Positions 9,204-17,336 of a stretch of DNA of 64,000 nt are shown piece by piece. Location: NCBI RefSeq assembly GCF_036885195.1, contig NZ_CP133656.1:2914001-2978000 (forward strand). Reading direction: 5' to 3'. The notes beneath the pieces are model-generated. The model was given only the letters and a program-made list of their open reading frames with translations, was not told the DNA's origin and ran no database searches. Position 1 is the first letter of the stretch; each line of letters starts with the position of its first letter. This stretch comes from Pectobacterium cacticida (lineage in GTDB: Bacteria > Pseudomonadota > Gammaproteobacteria > Enterobacterales > Enterobacteriaceae). Position numbers and translations under genes: made by a program.

Positions 9204-10214
9204 TTATTGGTTAATCTCTTTAAATATGGTGTCAAACACGCCACCATCGTTAAAGAACCTGGCTTGTGCGGTTTTCCAACCGCCGAAATCCTTATCGATC
9301 GTGACCAGATTTACTGGGGCAAACTGATCTTTGAACTCTTCTGCAATTTTGGCGTTACGAGGGCGATAAAAGTTTTTGCCAATAATTCGCTGCGCTTCAT
9401 CGCTGTAGAGATATTGCAGATAAGCCTCGGCCTGTTTCTGCGTCCCTTTGCGCTCAACAACTTTATCAACGACGGCCACAGGTGGCTCAGCCAGAATCGA
9501 CAGCGACGGTGTAACGATCTCAAGCTGATCGCCGCCCTGCTCTTTCAGGGATAAATACGCTTCATTTTCCCAAGCCAGCAGCACATCACCCAATTGACGT
9601 TGTACAAAGCTGATGGTTGCCCCACGTGCGCCAGTGTCCAGTACCGGCGCGTGGCGGTAGAGTTCGGTGACAAATTTCTGTGCGGTTTCATCATTACCAC
9701 CCGACTGTGCCTTGGCGTAAGCCCATGCAGCCAGGAAATTCCAGCGCGCGCCGCCAGAGGTCTTCGGGTTAGGCGTGATCACTTCAACCCCAGGCTTCAC
9801 CAAATCATCCCAATCCTTGATATTTTTCGGATTCCCTTTGCGTACCAGAAAAACAATGGTAGAGGTATAAGGTGTGCTGTTATCAGGCAAACGCGCCTGC
9901 CATTTGGGGTCGATCAAGGGTTGGTTCAGGTTTAATGCATCAATGTCGCCAGCTAGCGCCAGCGTAACGACATCGGCCTGCAGACCATCAATGACCGAGC
10001 GCGCCTGTTTTCCCGATCCACCATGCGAATTTTTGATGGTGATATCTTCTCCGGTCGTCTCTTTCCAATGTTTGATAAACGCCGCATTGTATTGCTGATA
10101 CAGCTCTCGCGTCGGATCGTAAGACACGTTTAATAATTCGGTAGCCGCCGAGGCCATACCCGAAAATAATAGTGCCGCCGTAGCGACAGATAACCCCAGA
10201 CGACGTATTGACAT
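9204..10214 (-). CDS. sbp: periplasmic sulfate-binding protein (Sbp type)
   Basis: 336 residues from ATG 10214, which has GGGAG at an 8-base spacing; an upstream in-frame GTG at 10223 is less likely. A signal peptide ends at GMASA. The mature protein has LNVSYDPTRELYQQYN, SHGGSGKQA, TLALAGDIDAL, the TSTIVFLVRKGNPK segment and NPKTSGGARWN. These match E. coli Sbp (sulfate-specific) better than CysP (thiosulfate-binding), which reads NSSYDVSRELF and SGNARY at the same places. It delivers sulfate to CysTWA. The gene heads the operon, the position cysP occupies in E. coli. Confidence 0.85.
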   Translation of the reverse strand: MSIRRLGLSVATAALLFSGMASAATELLNVSYDPTRELYQQYNAAFIKHWKETTGEDITIKNSHGGSGKQARSVIDGLQADVVTLALAGDIDALNLNQPLIDPKWQARLPDNSTPYTSTIVFLVRKGNPKNIKDWDDLVKPGVEVITPNPKTSGGARWNFLAAWAYAKAQSGGNDETAQKFVTELYRHAPVLDTGARGATISFVQRQLGDVLLAWENEAYLSLKEQGGDQLEIVTPSLSILAEPPVAVVDKVVERKGTQKQAEAYLQYLYSDEAQRIIGKNFYRPRNAKIAEEFKDQFAPVNLVTIDKDFGGWKTAQARFFNDGGVFDTIFKEINQ

Positions 10215-10646
10215 TCTTATCACTCCCTAACCTTAATGCTTGCTTGAAAGTATTTCGATGAATGTGGCCGACTGACGCCTTTTGTACGGCGATACCCTAA
10301 ATAATCCGAGCTGCAAGAAGGCGGCGACACAACAAAGCCCCAGAAGCTAACGTCAGTGAGTGACTGGGGTAAGCGAGGAAAGCCAGCGCACATGCAGCTT
10401 GAAGTATGATGGGTATATCAGGCTGACAACATGAGAGTGACAATAGTGGATATGGGAAAGGCGCAAAAATATTGTTTCGCGATAATTTATGCAATCGCGT
10501 TATATTGTTAATGATTATGTTATCGTTTTCAGTCTAAGCAATTCTGATGCCGATACGTATTTATTACCTGAAACAAACGGCTCGGCGCCAAACGGTATCG
10601 GGGAGAAATGAAGGGAACAACAAGACGGTGGGATTAATCCACCGAC
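10215..10646. other. intergenic region between sbp and cdaR ends
   Basis: About 430 bases. Positions 10291-10419 hold a dispersed-repeat-like element (separate entry); the DNA from 10430 to 10560 is AT-rich and should include the sbp promoter on the minus strand. No CysB site could be assigned by eye. No convincing gene is present; short frames here overlap the repeat. Confidence 0.6.
10291..10419. repeat. MITE-like dispersed intergenic repeat, ~129 bp
   Basis: The element has imperfect terminal inverted repeats: left GATACCCTAAATAATC…AGCTGCA, right TGCAGCTT…GGGTATATC, and an internal CCCCAG…CTGGGG pair. The sequence type (ending in CATGCAGCTTGAAGTATG, then GGGTATATC) is familiar as a repeated intergenic element of soft-rot and related enterobacteria. 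It carries no gene. Only one copy was noticed in this window, so the repeat status rests on recognition and on the inverted ends. Confidence 0.6.
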
Positions 10647-11804
10647 CTAGTCTTCTTCATCCAGTTGCAAAGCGATGTACAGCAGCAGGCGATCGTCGAA
10701 ATTCCCCAGATCTAGCCCCGTTAACTCTGAAATGCGATTGAGCCGATATTCCAGCGTATTACGATGAATAAACAACGCTTTTGCCGTTACTCCGGGTTGT
10801 ACGTTATGGCGAAACCAGGCACCCAACGTCCGGCGCAACAGCCCGTTGCTGTCCATCGCCTTAAGTTTTGCCAGCGGGCGCACCAGCTCGTTTGCCTGCC
10901 AACCGCCGCGCAGGCTGTCCAGCAATACGGGCAACATCAAATCCTGGTAGTAATAACAGCGCTGGGCAGGCATACGTTGTTTACCCACGCTCATCGTGGT
11001 TCGCGCCGTGCGGTAAGAACGCGCGATGCTGCCAGAACCGACAAAATAGTTCCCCAGCGCTAACCTCACCCGTAGCCGACTGCTTTCCGCCATACGCGAC
11101 ATCAAGGTGTCCACGCGACGCCGGTGTTCCTCTGCGTCCCAACGACCATGGCTGTTCAGCGCCGGTTTCAGCACCACCATTTCTGTCAGAGATACGATGG
11201 CGATCAGATTGTCACGCTCCGGCGTCGTTAGCAACGTCTGCAACTGCTGTAGCTCGGCCATGGCGGAGTCTACGCCAAGCTGTCCACTGTCAACTTCGAT
11301 CACCGCTGCGACGCGGGGCTTATTCAGATCGATGCCTAAACGCTGCGCCCACTCCATGAGCGCGGGAGAGAGCTCATCGGTACGAATCAGGTTTAACACC
11401 AACTCTTCTCGCAAACGGCTATCTTGGGCTAGCATATGCAGCAGTCGCGCCTGTTCCAGCATCATTTCCGCCGTCATACAGACCAGCTCTCCGTATTGTC
11501 GCAGTTGGCCCGGGTTCCCGGTCAAGCCGATAACACCGACAATTTCACCATCAATGCGCAGGGGTAAATTGATGCCCGGACGTACCCCGTGCAGGTGGCG
11601 AGCCACGGCATCATCAATGTCGACAACGCGCCCTTGCGAGAGTGCCAGCAGCGCCCCTTCGTGCAGTTCCCCTAATCGTTCCTGATCGCCACTGCCAATA
11701 ATTTTACCGCGCGCGTCCATCACATTGATATTACTATCAATAATCTGCATGGTTCGCGCGACGATGTCCTGCGCCATCTTGGCATTGAGATGATAAGACG
11801 CCAT
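10647..11804 (-). CDS. cdaR: sugar diacid utilisation regulator CdaR
   Basis: 385 residues from ATG 11804, preceded by GAGG at a good spacing; longer in-frame starts exist but the family begins here (MASYHLNAKMAQDIVARTMQ). The N-terminal sugar-diacid recognition domain holds NVMDARGKIIGSGD and GELHEGALLALSQGR; the C-terminal PucR-type helix-turn-helix is ALFIHRNTLEYRLNRI. In E. coli it activates glucarate, galactarate and glycerate use genes, relevant to a plant-associated bacterium. It lies next to degP, the same neighbour as in E. coli. Confidence 0.94.
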   Translation of the reverse strand: MASYHLNAKMAQDIVARTMQIIDSNINVMDARGKIIGSGDQERLGELHEGALLALSQGRVVDIDDAVARHLHGVRPGINLPLRIDGEIVGVIGLTGNPGQLRQYGELVCMTAEMMLEQARLLHMLAQDSRLREELVLNLIRTDELSPALMEWAQRLGIDLNKPRVAAVIEVDSGQLGVDSAMAELQQLQTLLTTPERDNLIAIVSLTEMVVLKPALNSHGRWDAEEHRRRVDTLMSRMAESSRLRVRLALGNYFVGSGSIARSYRTARTTMSVGKQRMPAQRCYYYQDLMLPVLLDSLRGGWQANELVRPLAKLKAMDSNGLLRRTLGAWFRHNVQPGVTAKALFIHRNTLEYRLNRISELTGLDLGNFDDRLLLYIALQLDEED

Positions 11805-11950
11805 TTTTACCTCAAAGGGGAACATTGACAATTGCACCAGCATACCGCCACACGACGCGCTACACATTGTGCAAACTTACAAAGAGCGGGGAATTAGATG
11901 AAATCTGTGGGAGAACTCACAAAAGCGCTTTTAAAGAAAAGTGTGGCTAT

Positions 11951-11972
11951 GCCGGGCACCTAGATGCCCGGC
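11951..11972. terminator. hairpin between degP and cdaR
   Basis: Perfect arms GCCGGGCA (11951-11958) and TGCCCGGC (11965-11972) with a 6-base loop, downstream of degP on the minus strand. No clear U-run follows on either strand. The arms repeat the core of the hairpin after iutA. Confidence 0.45.
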
Positions 11973-12036
11973 GGGATAATCAAGGTCATTTACCATCTTA
12001 ACTGGCAATGATTCGCTTGCACGTCACTCCACGCGA

Positions 12037-13473
12037 TCACTGCGCCAGCAAGTAGATCGAGCTGCCGCCGCGCAGCACGTTCAACGCTAATACTGATGGT
12101 TTGCTGTCCAAGATTTTACGCAACTCACCAATATTCTGTACGGTCTGCTGGTTAACGCCGAGAATAATATCCCCTTTCTTCAGGCCAATCCTCGCGGCTG
12201 CGGTGCCGGGTTTGACATTATCGACTTTAACGCCTTTTTCCCCGTCGACTTGCGTATTACTTAATTCGGCACCTTCAATACCAGCGTAGAGATTACCAGA
12301 AGCCACCTGCGCCTGATTGCTCTGTTGCAGCGTCACCTCAACGGTCAGCGGCTTACCATCGCGCAGCAGCCCCAACGCCACTTTGCTGCCAACAGGCAAC
12401 GAGCCGACCTGCGCACGCAGCGCAGAGAAACTGCTGATTGCTTTACCATTCAGCGTAACAATGACATCACCGGCCTTAATGCCAGCTTTATCGGCCGCCG
12501 ATTTCGGTTTCACCTGGCTCACGAACGCCCCGCGCTGTGCATCAACTTTCATCGCCTGCGCCAGATCGGAATTCAGTTCTGTCCCGGTGATACCAAGTTC
12601 TCCGCGCTTCACTTCGCCAAATTCGATAATTTGCGCCACAACGCTTTTCACCATATTACTGGGGATAGCAAACCCAATCCCGATATTGCCGCCATCTGGC
12701 GCAAGGATTGCGGTATTCAGGCCAATCAATTCCCCCTGTAGGTTCACCAGCGCACCACCGGAATTCCCACGGTTAATCGCCGCGTCGGTCTGAATAAAGT
12801 TTTCGTAGTTTTCAATATTTAAGCCACTACGCCCCAGCGCGGAAACGATACCCGATGTCGCCGTTTCCCCCAGACCATAGGGGTTACCTATCGCGACCGT
12901 GTAATCACCGACACGCAATTGATCAGAATCCGCGACCTTGATGGCGGTGAGATTCTTGAAGTTTTTCAACTGCACCAGCGCAATATCCGATCGCGGATCT
13001 TTGCCAATCAATTTGGCGTCATACTTGCGACCATCACTAAGGCGAACCTGTATTTTATCAGCATGTTCCACCACATGGTTGTTAGTCACTACGTAGCCTT
13101 TCTCGGCATTGATCACTACGCCCGCGCCTAGCGCACGGAAATTCTCCTGCTGAGGCGTCCGATCGTCATCATCGCCTTCCTGACACATCGGTGAGGACTG
13201 GAATGGCGATCCGTCCTGACAGAAAGGCGAGTTTTCACCAAAAAACGGCTGAAGCTGCTGTGGAATCGTGTCTCTTTCCGTATTCGTTGTGTGCCCTTCC
13301 ACGTAGATGCTTACCACGGAAGGCATAACTTTTTCCAGCATGGGCGCCAGGCTGGGTAATTGACCCGCAGAGGCGGAAGACGCGGCTGATTGGGCGGCGT
13401 TCGCCGTCGTCACGCCCATCGTCATTGCCAGACTTAACGCTAACGCACTTAGAACCAGTGATTTTCTTTTCAT
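12037..13473 (-). CDS. degP: periplasmic serine endoprotease/chaperone DegP
   Basis: 478 residues with a Sec signal peptide ending at ANA (residue 26). The trypsin-like triad is visible: His133 (VTNNHVVEH), Asp163 (RSDIALVQL) and Ser238 (GNSGGAL). Cys85 and Cys97 would form the LA-loop disulfide. Two PDZ domains follow (about 290-380 and 395-478). It degrades and refolds misfolded envelope proteins in the periplasm as cage-like oligomers. A σE-like promoter and a large inverted repeat lie upstream. The dgt-degP-cdaR order is that of E. coli. Confidence 0.97.
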   Translation of the reverse strand: MKRKSLVLSALALSLAMTMGVTTANAAQSAASSASAGQLPSLAPMLEKVMPSVVSIYVEGHTTNTERDTIPQQLQPFFGENSPFCQDGSPFQSSPMCQEGDDDDRTPQQENFRALGAGVVINAEKGYVVTNNHVVEHADKIQVRLSDGRKYDAKLIGKDPRSDIALVQLKNFKNLTAIKVADSDQLRVGDYTVAIGNPYGLGETATSGIVSALGRSGLNIENYENFIQTDAAINRGNSGGALVNLQGELIGLNTAILAPDGGNIGIGFAIPSNMVKSVVAQIIEFGEVKRGELGITGTELNSDLAQAMKVDAQRGAFVSQVKPKSAADKAGIKAGDVIVTLNGKAISSFSALRAQVGSLPVGSKVALGLLRDGKPLTVEVTLQQSNQAQVASGNLYAGIEGAELSNTQVDGEKGVKVDNVKPGTAAARIGLKKGDIILGVNQQTVQNIGELRKILDSKPSVLALNVLRGGSSIYLLAQ

Positions 13474-13477
13474 AGGA

Positions 13478-13565
13478 ATTTATCTCATAGTAATCAACAC
13501 GCGAGTCTCACGACCGGCGTACCCGATCCTGGATACACGCCGCGGTCGTGATGTATGAGATAAAT
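13478..13565. repeat. 88-bp nested palindrome upstream of degP
   Basis: Outer perfect 12-bp arms ATTTATCTCATA (13478-13489) and TATGAGATAAAT (13554-13565) enclose inner arms CACGACC (13509-13515) / GGTCGTG (13544-13550) and GGCGT / ACGCC. It begins 5 bases before the degP start codon, so the left arm contains the ribosome-binding region. Confidence 0.8.
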
Positions 13566-13583
13566 ATGGACCAACATGGTTCC
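13556..13583 (-). promoter_or_regulatory. candidate σE promoter of degP
   Basis: On the minus strand GGAACCA, 16 bases, then TCTCA, close to the RpoE pattern GGAACTT-N16-TCTGA. degP is a known σE target in E. coli, and this lies about 90 bp before the start codon. One mismatch in each core element keeps it tentative. Confidence 0.45.
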
Positions 13584-13661
13584 CGAGGGGAAGAGTGTGA
13601 AGCGTAAGGAAATATTGAACGGCTTTACAAAAGCCGTTCGTACGATTGCCGACGTTCGTCG

Positions 13662-15173
13662 CTACTCCGCCGCCATCAACTTGCGGTATTCATCGTAGGC
13701 ATACAAATCCGTCATACCGCTGATGTAATCCTGAATCAATCGCGCCCGATAATAATATTCGCGGATAACGCGTTCGGTTTCGGGTAATGCCTCCAGCGCC
13801 GCAACGGCCTCGCAATAAGCCAGGCAATGCTTGCTGGACAGCTTATGATATAACCGGGTTTCAATCGGGTAATGCCTGTGGGTATCGTCGCGCACTAACT
13901 GGCTAAAATCCGCATAAGGCATCCGAAGTAGCGGACTATAAATATCCAATAAACCGCGAATCACACGGTCGCCCTGTAACTCCAGTTGCTCAACCTCATG
14001 ATGATTAAACACCTGTTTTAACGCGACATGTTTGAAAATACCTAACAGGCGATTCTGCGGGCTGTCATCCTCAAGCAGCGCCTGATTGAACGAACCGGCA
14101 TACACTTCTGGCAGATTGTCGATAAAACGCTGTGCCGCATGCGGCACCATTTGCCCGACGGTATAGACACGCAGGTTCATGAAGAACTGATCGTCATGGC
14201 TACGCCATTTAAAACGCTCGCGTTCTCTGTAGGCGCGTTCAATCGTCTTATCGAAGATGTCTTTCTGCTCTCCCGCCCCCCAATTCTCTCGCAGATGCGT
14301 ATACAGCGTGTCGATCGTGAGAATATCTTTCTCAACGGCGTCTTCCAAATCCGCGATACAGTACGAAACGTCATCGGCCGCTTCCATAATGTAGCTTAAC
14401 GGGTGACGATGAAATTCATCCATTGCCAACGCTTCACGCAGTTTAATAACGAACGCTTCTTCCGCCAGATAGTACCCCGGCTTCTTCATTAAATAGCTGT
14501 AGTCTGGCGGAAGCTCACCGTGCCAATACGCGGGACGGGTATATTTCAAAATACAGGCGACTTGCCCGTAGGTCAGATTCAGTTTCAGTAATGTATGTAC
14601 CAGCCGGATCGCCTGAGCATTACCCTCGAAATGGCTCAGATCCTGTCGGATTTGGCCGCGCAAAGCATCTTGCCCATCTTGCTGCATCCGTAATACCGCG
14701 ACTTTACAGCTATCGGTACGCGCAGGGGAGTTGCTGTCCAGATAATGGCTATCCAGCAATGTTCTGAACCATTGATTAATCGCCGATTCACCAAAATGAC
14801 CAAACGGTGGATTGCCGATGTCGTGCATCAGGCATGCCATTTCGACCATGCTTTCAAACGGCGTTTGTCTGTTTTCAAGCCCCAGCGCCGCCAGTCGTCC
14901 GTCACCGTGCAAACGGTGTAAAATTTCTTTGGCGATATAGCGCCCGACCTGCTGTACTTCCAGCGAATGTGTCAGACGGGAACGGACGGCTGCATTACGT
15001 TCCAAAGGAAAGACCTGCGTTTTTTGCTGCAAACGGCGAATGGCGGCGGAGTTGATAATGCGCCCGCGATCGCTCTCAAACTGGCGCACAATGGAATAGG
15101 CATCTTCAGCCACTTTAGGGCGGCTGAAATGTCGTTGAAAGCTCATTTTTTTGGCGAAATCGATATCAGTCAT
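13662..15173 (-). CDS. dgt: deoxyguanosinetriphosphate triphosphohydrolase
   Basis: 503 residues, close to E. coli Dgt (505). It splits dGTP to deoxyguanosine and tripolyphosphate. The metal-binding HD motif is in CLMHDIGNPPFGHFGE (about 113-128), preceded by the RSRLTHSLEVQQVGR segment that supplies a further His. DDVSYCIADLEDAVEK in the centre provides the remaining metal-site Asp. It is divergent from mtnN with a 128-bp shared upstream region. Confidence 0.96.
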   Translation of the reverse strand: MTDIDFAKKMSFQRHFSRPKVAEDAYSIVRQFESDRGRIINSAAIRRLQQKTQVFPLERNAAVRSRLTHSLEVQQVGRYIAKEILHRLHGDGRLAALGLENRQTPFESMVEMACLMHDIGNPPFGHFGESAINQWFRTLLDSHYLDSNSPARTDSCKVAVLRMQQDGQDALRGQIRQDLSHFEGNAQAIRLVHTLLKLNLTYGQVACILKYTRPAYWHGELPPDYSYLMKKPGYYLAEEAFVIKLREALAMDEFHRHPLSYIMEAADDVSYCIADLEDAVEKDILTIDTLYTHLRENWGAGEQKDIFDKTIERAYRERERFKWRSHDDQFFMNLRVYTVGQMVPHAAQRFIDNLPEVYAGSFNQALLEDDSPQNRLLGIFKHVALKQVFNHHEVEQLELQGDRVIRGLLDIYSPLLRMPYADFSQLVRDDTHRHYPIETRLYHKLSSKHCLAYCEAVAALEALPETERVIREYYYRARLIQDYISGMTDLYAYDEYRKLMAAE

Positions 15174-15301
15174 ACGGTTATCCCTGTCATCCCACGTCGG
15201 CGCGGTAATGCGTACATCCTCTCATCCTGCCAGCCATGATAGACTAATGTCCGCGGTATATACCTTTCATTTTATCTATAACAGAATTTGCGGAGAACCT
15301 T

Positions 15302-16000
15302 ATGACAGTCGGGATTATCGGTGCGATGGAACAAGAAGTAACGCTGCTACGCGATCGGATTGAAAACCGTCAAACCTTTCAGCGTGCGGGGTGCGAAATC
15401 TATAGCGGTCGACTCAATGGCATGGACGTCGCCTTGCTGAAATCCGGTATCGGCAAAGTCTCTGCTGCGCTGGGCACCACGCTGCTGCTGGAACACTGCC
15501 AACCCGATGTCGTCATCAATACAGGTTCCGCTGGCGGACTGGCCCCGACGCTGAACGTGGGTGATATCGTCGTTTCCGATGAAGTACGCTACCACGATGC
15601 CGACGTTACCGCCTTTGGCTATGAACCCGGCCAAATGGCAGGTTGCCCTGCCGCATTCCCTGCCGATGAAAAACTTATCGCGCTGGCACAGGAAGCGATT
15701 GCCGATTTGCAATTAAACGCCGTACGCGGTCTAGTTGTCAGCGGCGATGCCTTCATCAATGGCGCGGAACCATTAGCACGCATCCGCGCGACCTTCCCGA
15801 AAGCAATCGCAGTGGAAATGGAAGCGACGGCGATCGCTCATGTCTGCCATCAGTTCGCCGTCCCGTTTGTGGTTGTGCGTGCCATTTCTGATGTTGCCGA
15901 TAAAGCATCACACCTGAGTTTTGATGAGTTCTTAAGCGTTGCGGCACAGCAATCAACGCGGATGGTGGAAGCAATGCTGACCAAACTTAGCGGTCGCTAA
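15302..16000 (+). CDS. mtnN: 5'-methylthioadenosine/S-adenosylhomocysteine nucleosidase
   Basis: 232 residues, the family's length. It hydrolyses MTA, S-adenosylhomocysteine and 5'-deoxyadenosine, so it recycles the by-product of SpeE (also in this window) and feeds the AI-2/LuxS route. Catalytic Glu12 lies in IIGAMEQEV, the second Glu in VEMEATAIAHVC (about 172-176) and the catalytic Asp in VVRAISDVADKASH (about 197). btuF begins 3 bases after the stop, so the two are one transcript. Confidence 0.97.
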   Translation: MTVGIIGAMEQEVTLLRDRIENRQTFQRAGCEIYSGRLNGMDVALLKSGIGKVSAALGTTLLLEHCQPDVVINTGSAGGLAPTLNVGDIVVSDEVRYHDADVTAFGYEPGQMAGCPAAFPADEKLIALAQEAIADLQLNAVRGLVVSGDAFINGAEPLARIRATFPKAIAVEMEATAIAHVCHQFAVPFVVVRAISDVADKASHLSFDEFLSVAAQQSTRMVEAMLTKLSGR

Positions 16001-16003
16001 GTC

Positions 16004-16843
16004 ATGATCTTTCGACACCTCTGGCTGATCGGGTTACTGCTTTGTACTACCGCTTACGCCATTCCTCAGCGTATCATCAGTCTCGCGCCGCACGCTACGG
16101 AAATGGCCTATGCGGCAGGCATGGGTCAGCAGTTGATTGCGGTTAGCGCCTGGTCAGATTATCCGCCTGAAGCGAAAAAACTCGAGCAGGTGGCGTCCTG
16201 GCAAGGCATTAATGTTGAACGGATCCTTGCCCTTAAGCCGGATCTGATTCTCGCCTGGCGTGAGGGTAATCCGCAGCGCCCACTGGAACAGCTCGCGAAC
16301 TTCTCGATTCCTATTATCTATCTGGACGCCAAGACGTTAGAGGATATTCCCGCATTATTGCGTCAATTAGCGACATATAGTCGCTTTCCAGAACAAGCAA
16401 AACAGGCGGCGATAGATTTTCAGCGACAGATGCGCGCGCTACAACAGCCAGCGGGGAAGAAACATCAGGCGGCACGCGCCGCGCCCTTGCGAGTCTTTAT
16501 TCAATTCGGCGCTCAACCGCTGTTTACCTCGTCAAAGCCGACGCTGCAAAGTCAGATTGTTTCGTTGTGCGGTGCAGTCAATATCTTTGCCGACAGCCCG
16601 GTGCCCTGGCCGCAGGTCAGCCGTGAGCAAGTGTTAAGACGCCAACCGCAAGCCATTATTGTCAGCGGCGCGCCAGATAAAATCGACCCTATACGCGCGT
16701 TTTGGCAACCGCAATTAGTGGTTCCCGTCATTACCGTCAATGAAGACTGGTTTAGCCGCAGCGGGCCGCGTTTACTGTTGGCCGCCCGACAGATTTGTGC
16801 TCAGTTAGCCACACTGACGTCCGCCGCGTCATCAGCACGATAA
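16004..16843 (+). CDS. btuF: periplasmic vitamin B12-binding protein BtuF
   Basis: 279 residues, slightly longer than E. coli BtuF (266). A signal peptide ends near AYA (residue 19) and the mature protein starts IPQRIISLAPHATEMAYAAG, the typical class III binding-protein opening, followed by WSDYPPEA and NVERILALKPDLILAW. It captures cobalamin and hands it to BtuCD in the inner membrane. The btuCD genes are not adjacent, as in E. coli. Co-transcribed with mtnN. Confidence 0.95.
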   Translation: MIFRHLWLIGLLLCTTAYAIPQRIISLAPHATEMAYAAGMGQQLIAVSAWSDYPPEAKKLEQVASWQGINVERILALKPDLILAWREGNPQRPLEQLANFSIPIIYLDAKTLEDIPALLRQLATYSRFPEQAKQAAIDFQRQMRALQQPAGKKHQAARAAPLRVFIQFGAQPLFTSSKPTLQSQIVSLCGAVNIFADSPVPWPQVSREQVLRRQPQAIIVSGAPDKIDPIRAFWQPQLVVPVITVNEDWFSRSGPRLLLAARQICAQLATLTSAASSAR

Positions 16844-16878
16844 AAAAACACCGTGTCTCATCAACAAGACACGGTGTT
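16842..16878 (-). terminator. rho-independent terminator of erpA (and btuF)
   Basis: Perfect 12-bp arms AACACCGTGTCT (16847-16858) and AGACACGGTGTT (16867-16878). On the minus strand the stem is followed by seven T residues, marking the end of erpA; it can also slow btuF read-through from the other side. Confidence 0.85.
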
Positions 16879-16909
16879 AGCGTTTCGGCGGCGAAGATCG
16901 CCACTCAAA

Positions 16910-17257
16910 TCAAATACTGAAAGAAGAACCGCAACCGCAGGTGGTTTTTGCATTGGGATTGGTCACAATGAAGCGGGAACCTTCCAGCCCTTCGGTATAA
17001 TCCACCGAACCGCCCACCAGATATTGCAGGCTCATCGGATCCACAACCAGCGCCACACCTTGTTTCTCAATGGTCATGTCGCCGTCGTTAATTTTATCGT
17101 CAAAGGTAAAGCCATACTGGAAACCGCTACAACCGCCGCCCGTGATATACACGCGCAGTTTCAGCTCCGGATTTTCTTCATCAGCAATCAGGCTTTTCAC
17201 CTTACTTGCCGCTGCATCGGTAAATTGCAGAGGCAGTGCTACCGTATCGTCGCTCAT
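16910..17257 (-). CDS. erpA: iron-sulfur cluster insertion protein ErpA
   Basis: 115 residues, an A-type Fe-S carrier. The three cluster-ligating cysteines are visible as GGGCSGFQY (about residue 49) and the C-terminal TCGCGSSFSI. It passes Fe-S clusters to apo-enzymes such as IspG and the respiratory complexes, and is essential for respiration in E. coli. It stands alone between btuF and clcA, as in E. coli. Confidence 0.97.
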   Translation of the reverse strand: MSDDTVALPLQFTDAAASKVKSLIADEENPELKLRVYITGGGCSGFQYGFTFDDKINDGDMTIEKQGVALVVDPMSLQYLVGGSVDYTEGLEGSRFIVTNPNAKTTCGCGSSFSI

Positions 17258-17336
17258 ATTTTTACTCCCAACTCAGGGCTTATCAGGTGATAGCGCCACA
17301 TTCATCGCCTCATTATCCGGCAGGATGAGAAAACGT

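Noticed and set aside
10297..10494. 65-codon minus-strand frame upstream of sbp
   Set aside because: It overlaps the dispersed repeat and has no protein-like features or ribosome site.
10500..10530. Fur-like AATGATTATGTTATC sequence upstream of sbp
   Set aside because: Only one half matches the consensus without a gap, and iron control of a sulfate importer is not expected.
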